Below are positions 59,604 to 64,000 of a DNA stretch of 64,000 nucleotides, one piece after another. This DNA comes from Streptomyces sp. CB02366 (GTDB lineage: Bacteria > Actinomycetota > Actinomycetes > Streptomycetales > Streptomycetaceae), in contig NZ_LIVT01000006.1 of the NCBI RefSeq assembly GCF_001905905.1, positions 237,723-301,722 of the forward strand. Reading direction: 5' to 3'. The notes under the pieces are model-generated. The model did not search any database. It saw nothing but the letters and a program-made list of their open reading frames with translations, and had not been told where the DNA came from. The translations under genes were made by a program, and so were the position numbers. The first letter of the stretch is position 1. The number at the start of each line of letters is the position of its first letter.

Positions 59604-61049
59604 TCAGACCGCCGGGGCCGGGTAGGTCGGGTACTCCACGCCGGAGACGTGCTGGACGACCCGGATGACCTGGCACGAGTAGCCGAACTCGTTGTCGTAC
59701 CAGAGGTAGAGGATCGCGTTGTCGCCGTCGACCTTGGTGGCGCCCGCGTCGACGATCGAGGCGTGGCGCGAGCCGATGAAGTCGCTGGAGACCGCGTCGG
59801 GCGCGCTGATGAAGTCGATCTGGCGCTTGAGCGGCGAGGCCAGCGACACGTTGCGCAGGTAGTCGAGGACCTCCTCGCGGGTGGTCTCGCGCTCTAGCCG
59901 CAGGCTGAGGATGGCGATCGAGACGTCCGGCACCGGCACGCGGATCGAGCTGCCGGTGATCGGGGCCTTGAGGTCGGGCAGCGCCTTCGCCACGGCGGAG
60001 GCGGCGCCGGTCTCGGTGATGACCATGTTGAGCGCCGCCGAACGGCCACGACGGTCGGAGTCGTGGTAATTGTCCAGCAGGTTCTGGTCGTTGGTGTACG
60101 AGTGGACGGTCTCCACGTGTCCGCGCAGAACGCCGTACTCGTCCGCCATCGCCTTCAGCGGCGGGACGATCGCGTTGGTCGTGCAGGACGCGCAGGACAG
60201 GATCTGGTCGTCCGGCTTGATCGTGTCGTGGTTGACGCCGTGGACGATGTTGGGGACGTCGCCCTTGCCCGGCGCGGTGAGCACGACCTTGGCGATGCCC
60301 GGCCGGAGGTGCTTGGACAGCCCCTCGCGGTCGCGCCACCGGCCGGTGTTGTCGATCAGGATGGCGTCCTTGACGCCGTACGCCGTGTAGTCGACCGTCG
60401 TCGGGTCGTCCGAGTAGATCACCTGGATCTCGTTGCCGTTGGCGATGATCTTGCTGTTCGCCTCGTCGACGGTGATCGTGCCCTGGAACTGGCCGTGGAT
60501 CGAGTCGCGCCGCAGCAGCGAGGCGCGCTTGACGATGTCCTGGCCCTTGCCCTTGCGGACGACGATCGCCCGCAGGCGCAGTCCGTTGCCCGAGCCGGCC
60601 TTCTCGATGAGCAGACGGGCCAGGAGGCGGCCGATGCGGCCGAAGCCGTACAGCACCACGTCGCGCGACGCGCGGCGCTCGATCTTGTTCTCGCCCGTCG
60701 CCCCGGCGACGGCCTGCGCGGTGAACTCCTCGACGGAGACCCCGTGGCCGTCGGCCCGGTAGGTGGCGGCCAGCATGCCGATGTCGATCTGGGACGGGCC
60801 GAGGTCGAGCGTCGTCAGCGCCCGCAGGAACGGCATCGTCTCGGTGACCGAGAGTTCCTCGCCGGCTATCTGGCGGGCGAAGCGGTGGGTCTTGAGGATG
60901 CTGACCACCGACTTGTTCACCAGGGAGCGGCTGTGCAGCAGGACGTTCACGTCCTGCTCACGGTGCAGCTTCCCGATGATCGGGATCATCGACTCCGCGA
61001 TCTCCTCGCGGTGCATCCAGTTGGTGAACGAGTCGTCGTTGACAGTCAC
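59604..61049 (-). CDS. gap: Glyceraldehyde-3-phosphate dehydrogenase, long form
   Basis: 481-aa NAD(P)-dependent dehydrogenase. The classical GAPDH fold begins only near residue 125 with VVLYGFGRIGRLLARLL; the catalytic Cys is in SCASCTTNAI (near residue 285); ALNMVITETGAASAV and WYDNEFGYSCQV complete it. In front is a 120-residue helical extension (NWMHREEIAESMIPIIGKL; HREQDVNVLLHSRSLVNK) absent from the glycolytic 330-aa enzyme. Such long forms occur as a second GAPDH in Streptomyces and some other bacteria and may favour the gluconeogenic direction; this is inference. GTG start at 61049 with GAAAGA upstream. Confidence 0.93.
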   Translation of the reverse strand: MTVNDDSFTNWMHREEIAESMIPIIGKLHREQDVNVLLHSRSLVNKSVVSILKTHRFARQIAGEELSVTETMPFLRALTTLDLGPSQIDIGMLAATYRADGHGVSVEEFTAQAVAGATGENKIERRASRDVVLYGFGRIGRLLARLLIEKAGSGNGLRLRAIVVRKGKGQDIVKRASLLRRDSIHGQFQGTITVDEANSKIIANGNEIQVIYSDDPTTVDYTAYGVKDAILIDNTGRWRDREGLSKHLRPGIAKVVLTAPGKGDVPNIVHGVNHDTIKPDDQILSCASCTTNAIVPPLKAMADEYGVLRGHVETVHSYTNDQNLLDNYHDSDRRGRSAALNMVITETGAASAVAKALPDLKAPITGSSIRVPVPDVSIAILSLRLERETTREEVLDYLRNVSLASPLKRQIDFISAPDAVSSDFIGSRHASIVDAGATKVDGDNAILYLWYDNEFGYSCQVIRVVQHVSGVEYPTYPAPAV

Positions 61050-61473
61050 AAGTTTATCTTTCGAGCTAGGCGGCGCTCATATGGTAACCGGCCGCTTCCC
61101 GGACCCTTCAGGCGGTGCCCTACCTGCGGGTAGGGCGCGGAATGAGGCCCCAGGGGGCGGCCCCGCGGGCGCGTGATGTCCAGCATGCGGATGGCCGGGA
61201 GCGGCCGGGGGAGCGATGCGGGGCGGGGGCGGCGCAATCGGGCGCGCGTACGAGGGCTCATACCAGAGTGGGACGGATGGCGGGCAAGTTCGACAACTGC
61301 CCGTCGCGCATACGACATTGACGACTACCGTGTGTGCCCGGTGATCAGCGGTGGGCTCATGTCGTTCGGGCCTGCCCGACCGATGACCCGCGCCTGACCG
61401 ACCACCGTAGGGGCCACCGCACGGACGCCGGCACGACCGCCGGATCCCGGTGCCCCCTGTACCGAGGACGCTG
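61050..61473. other. Divergent intergenic region between gap and the conservon
   Basis: 424 bases, no gene seen. The gap promoter should lie at its left end (A/T-rich 61050-61085) and the conservon promoter to the right (about 61300-61450, with TTGACGACTACCGTGTG near 61319). Neither is certain. Confidence 0.45.
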
Positions 61474-63507
61474 ATGTCTCAACTTCGCGCACCCGACGCG
61501 CGACCGGACCGCCGCGACGGCGGGCGGCACGGCCGCCCCGGACCGCGCGCCCCATCGGCCCCGAGCGGCCCCCGTGCCGCAGGACCGCCCCCCGGCCTCC
61601 GCCTGCGCCCCCAACTGCTGCGGACCGCGCTGCTCCCGACCGTCGCCGCGGTGCTCAGCGGGGCCGCGGCCGTTCTCTTCACCGCGCGCGCCGGAGCCGT
61701 CGCCCCCTCGCCCGGCCTGTGGGCGGCGCTCGCCGGATCGGGCGCCCTCGCCGTCGCCGCGATCGCCGCCGCCTGCGTCGGCGCCAACCGGGTGGCGGGA
61801 CAGGTGCTGGAGCGGACGCTCGCCCTCCGGAGGGCCGGCGCCCAGGGCCAGGCGGAACTGCGGCGGGTGGTGGAGCGGCTGCGCGACGGCGAGAGCGTCG
61901 CCCCGCGCCCGACCCGGCAGCCCCGGACGGCCGACGGCGACGCGTTCGACCTGCTCGGACAGGAGATGGCCCGGGGCCAGGAGGCGGCCGTCGCCGCCGT
62001 CGTCCAGGCGTCCCAGATGTTCAGCCGGGCCGGCAACGAACAGAAGGTCGAGGTCTTCGTCAACCTCGCGCGTCGGCTGCAATCCCTCGTCCACCGCGAG
62101 ATCCAGATCCTCGACGAGCTCGAACACGAGGTCGAGGACCCCGATCTCCTCAAGGGCCTCTTCCACGTCGACCACCTCGCCACCCGGATCCGCCGCCACG
62201 CGGAGAACCTCGCCGTGCTCGGCGGCGCCGTGTCCCGCCGGCAGTGGAGCAACCCGGTCACCATGACCGAGGTGCTCCGCTCGGCCATCGCCGAGGTCGA
62301 GCAGTACCCCCGGGTCAAACTCGTCCCGCCGATGGAGGGCACCCTGCGGGGCCACGCCGTCGCCGACGTGATCCACCTGCTGGCCGAACTGGTCGAGAAC
62401 GCCACGGTGTTCTCCGCCCCTCACACCCAGGTCCTCCTGCGCGTCCAGCACGTCACCGCCGGGCTCGCCCTGGAAGTGGAGGACCGCGGCCTCGGCATGC
62501 CGGAGCACGAGCAGAAGCGGATGAACGCCCTGCTCTCCGACCCCGACCAGGTCAACGTCGCCCACCTGCTCCAGGACGGCCGGATCGGCCTGTTCGTCGT
62601 CTCGGCGCTGGCCCGCCGCCACGGCATCGCGGTCCGCCTCCAGAGCAACATCTACGGCGGTACGCAGGCGGTGCTGGTCCTCCCGCAGGCACTGCTCGGG
62701 GACGATCCCGACGCCCGGCCGTTGCCCGACGCCGCGCCCGTGCCGCCCACCGGGGCCGTGCACCGTCCGCCCGTCGAGGCAGGGCCCCCCGCCGTCCCGC
62801 AGCAGAGCGGGCCGCCGCGGGCCGAGCCCCCGGCCCGTACCTCCCCGGGCAGCGCCCATCCGCCCGCCCCCGGGCAGAACGACCGTCCGCAACCGCCGAC
62901 GGGACAGGCCCCGCCCCTCCCGCTGCGCGCCGAACGCGTCGACCGGCCCGCACCGGCCGCCGCCCCGGCCGGGGGCGCCGGCGGACCCGCGCCGGCGGAG
63001 GACCATGAGCGCGACGACCGCCGGGCCACGCCCCCCGCCCGCCCCGAGCTGCCCAAGCGGTCGCATCAGGAACACCTCGTACCGCAGTTGAGGGAAGCGC
63101 CCGTTCCGCGCGTCGAGGACGAGCACGCCCTGCACGACCCGGGGCTCATGGCCGCCTTCCGGCGCGGCATCGACCTCGCCGAGGCCCGGACCGCCCAAGA
63201 GGAGAGCCTGCACGGGGAGCGCGGGGAGCACGGGGGTTCCGGTATCGCGGGAGCCACCGGGCGGACCGCGCTCGACGCCCCCCTGGAATCCCTCTCGCCC
63301 CTCCCCGTACGCGGCGCCACCGCCCCGCACGAGCGGCCCAACCCCGCCAGGGGCCCCCGGCCGGATCAGGCGCTCTCCACGGCCGATCTGCCCGTACCGG
63401 CCGGCTACCCGCCCGACGCGTATCCGCACCCCGTCCCCCCGTACCTGCCGGACGGGGCCGTCCCGGAACCCCGGAAAGACACCACCTCCAAGGAGCAGAC
63501 ACCATGA
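61474..63507 (+). CDS. Conservon sensor-kinase-like protein CvnA
   Basis: 677-aa membrane protein, first member of a conservon (cvnA-B-C-D). Two membrane helices lie at about residues 45-95 (LLPTVAAVLSGAAAVLFTA; LWAALAGSGALAVAAIAAACV) without the long extracellular sensor part seen in other CvnA proteins. Then come the dimerisation-type helix with HREIQILDELEHEVEDP...HVDHLATRIRRHAENLAVLGG and a HATPase domain with N-box ELVENATVFS, VEDRGLGMP and DGRIGLFVVSALARRHG. Residues 400-677 are a long Pro-rich, disordered tail. CvnA is thought to signal through the roadblock and GTPase partners. ATG 61474; the gene overlaps cvnB by ATGA. Confidence 0.9.
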   Translation: MSQLRAPDARPDRRDGGRHGRPGPRAPSAPSGPRAAGPPPGLRLRPQLLRTALLPTVAAVLSGAAAVLFTARAGAVAPSPGLWAALAGSGALAVAAIAAACVGANRVAGQVLERTLALRRAGAQGQAELRRVVERLRDGESVAPRPTRQPRTADGDAFDLLGQEMARGQEAAVAAVVQASQMFSRAGNEQKVEVFVNLARRLQSLVHREIQILDELEHEVEDPDLLKGLFHVDHLATRIRRHAENLAVLGGAVSRRQWSNPVTMTEVLRSAIAEVEQYPRVKLVPPMEGTLRGHAVADVIHLLAELVENATVFSAPHTQVLLRVQHVTAGLALEVEDRGLGMPEHEQKRMNALLSDPDQVNVAHLLQDGRIGLFVVSALARRHGIAVRLQSNIYGGTQAVLVLPQALLGDDPDARPLPDAAPVPPTGAVHRPPVEAGPPAVPQQSGPPRAEPPARTSPGSAHPPAPGQNDRPQPPTGQAPPLPLRAERVDRPAPAAAPAGGAGGPAPAEDHERDDRRATPPARPELPKRSHQEHLVPQLREAPVPRVEDEHALHDPGLMAAFRRGIDLAEARTAQEESLHGERGEHGGSGIAGATGRTALDAPLESLSPLPVRGATAPHERPNPARGPRPDQALSTADLPVPAGYPPDAYPHPVPPYLPDGAVPEPRKDTTSKEQTP

Positions 63508-63935
63508 CGAGCGACATGCGGTCCGGGCAGGTCTCGGACCTGGACTGGCTGCTGAGCGGACTGGTCCAGCGCGTGCCCCACACGCGCAGCGCGGTCCTGC
63601 TCTCCGCCGACGGGCTGGTGAAATCCGTCCACGGCATGGACCCCGACAGCGCCGACCACATGGCGGCTCTGGCCGCCGGCCTGTACTCGCTGGGCCGCAG
63701 CGCCGGGGCCCGCTTCGGGGACAACGGGGACGTGCGGCAGGTGGTCGTCGAACTGGACTCCACGCTGCTGTTCGTCTCCACCGCCGGATCGGGCACCTGC
63801 CTCGCCGTCCTCGCCGGGCGCGAAGCGGACGCCGCCGTCCTCGGCTACGAGATGGCGATGCTGGTCAAGAGCGTCCGGCCCTATCTGGCGACCCCGCTGC
63901 GGCAGCCCGCCGGGCCGTTCACCCCGGGGATCTGA
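63504..63935 (+). CDS. Conservon roadblock/LC7 protein CvnB
   Basis: 143-aa roadblock/LC7-fold protein. DLDWLLSGLVQRVPHTRSAVLLSADGLVKS is the family start, followed by ADHMAALAAGLYSLGRSAG and VVVELDSTLLFVSTAGSGTCLAVLA. In conservons it links the CvnA kinase-like protein with the small GTPase CvnD, possibly as a GTPase-activating factor (MglB analogue). The ATG overlaps the cvnA stop by four bases; cvnC starts three bases after its stop. Confidence 0.94.
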   Translation: MTSDMRSGQVSDLDWLLSGLVQRVPHTRSAVLLSADGLVKSVHGMDPDSADHMAALAAGLYSLGRSAGARFGDNGDVRQVVVELDSTLLFVSTAGSGTCLAVLAGREADAAVLGYEMAMLVKSVRPYLATPLRQPAGPFTPGI

Positions 63936-63937
63936 GG

Positions 63938-64000
63938 GTGCCGGTCCCGCAGGACGGGCCCCTGCTCGACGACGCGGCCGGCCGGCTGATCCGCCCGTAC
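63938..64000 (+). CDS. Conservon DUF742 protein CvnC (3' end outside the window)
   Basis: Only the first 21 codons are present, from GTG 63938. They read VPQDGPLLDDAAGRLIRPY, and DxAAGRLxRPY is the well-known N-terminal signature of the DUF742 family, the winged-helix-like third conservon member. A CvnD GTPase gene is expected next. Confidence 0.85.
   Translation, partial: MPVPQDGPLLDDAAGRLIRPY

Overview
The window is very GC-rich, codes densely on both strands, uses GTG starts often and has strongly biased third codon positions. With its gene content (complete hopanoid operon, a conservon, c-di-AMP riboswitch in front of a cell-wall hydrolase, BldB-era regulators of XRE/cupin type) this is a chromosomal segment of a Streptomyces. 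From memory, the order SCO6745-family gene - idi - zinc exporter - hopanoid genes matches the S. coelicolor SCO6730-SCO6770 region; this is recollection, not a search. I see no rRNA, tRNA, IS element, prophage or CRISPR array.

Layout. 1-4.5 kb: beta-oxidation operon (truncated acyl-CoA dehydrogenase, thiolase, fused FadB) facing a MerR regulator. 5.2-7.8 kb: a poor stretch with a decayed serine-hydrolase remnant, an isochorismatase-fold protein without its nucleophile and an MpaB/DUF2236 protein. 7.9-13 kb: secreted M1 and M14 peptidases and a BCCT osmolyte transporter. 13-24 kb: D-amino-acid oxidase, ABC-F ATPase, Tex, an SCO6745-family protein, two DJ-1/PfpI genes (one fused to AraC), enoyl-CoA hydratase, an HdeD-like membrane protein, a small HATPase, and idi. 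24-25.2 kb: zinc CDF exporter with a Zur-like box upstream.

25.5-33.8 kb: galE and a tightly coupled seven-gene set (nucleotidyltransferase-like/CDP-alcohol transferase fusion, nucleotidyltransferase, sn-glycerol-1-phosphate dehydrogenase, a second CDP-alcohol transferase, GT2 glycosyltransferase, Wzm/TagG-type permease, Wzt/TagH-type ATPase). I read it as a pathway for an exported glycerol-phosphate-containing glycopolymer or lipid, with the unusual glycerol-1-phosphate stereochemistry. 34.2-43.9 kb: hopanoid operon hpnC-hpnD-small ORF-hpnE-prenyl synthase-shc-hpnG-hpnH-hpnO, from C5 units to aminobacteriohopanetriol; idi lies 10 kb away.

44-48.3 kb: XRE-cupin regulator with a two-palindrome operator and its DUF6126 partner, a tyrosine phosphatase, a LysM-M23 hydrolase behind a ydaO/c-di-AMP riboswitch, and an SGNH hydrolase. 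48.3-54.6 kb: a six-gene operon of the STM4011-STM4015 families (two radical SAM enzymes, an alkaline-phosphatase-fold hydrolase, an ATP-grasp protein and two LRR-like paralogues), conserved across bacteria but without known function; divergent from it are a 108-aa protein and a DUF6745 protein that may belong to the same locus. This is the best candidate here for an undescribed system. 56.3-61 kb: TetR regulator, MBL-fold hydrolase, small membrane protein, flavin/F420-type oxidase-like protein and a long-form GAPDH. 61.5 kb-end: start of a conservon (cvnA, cvnB and the first codons of cvnC).
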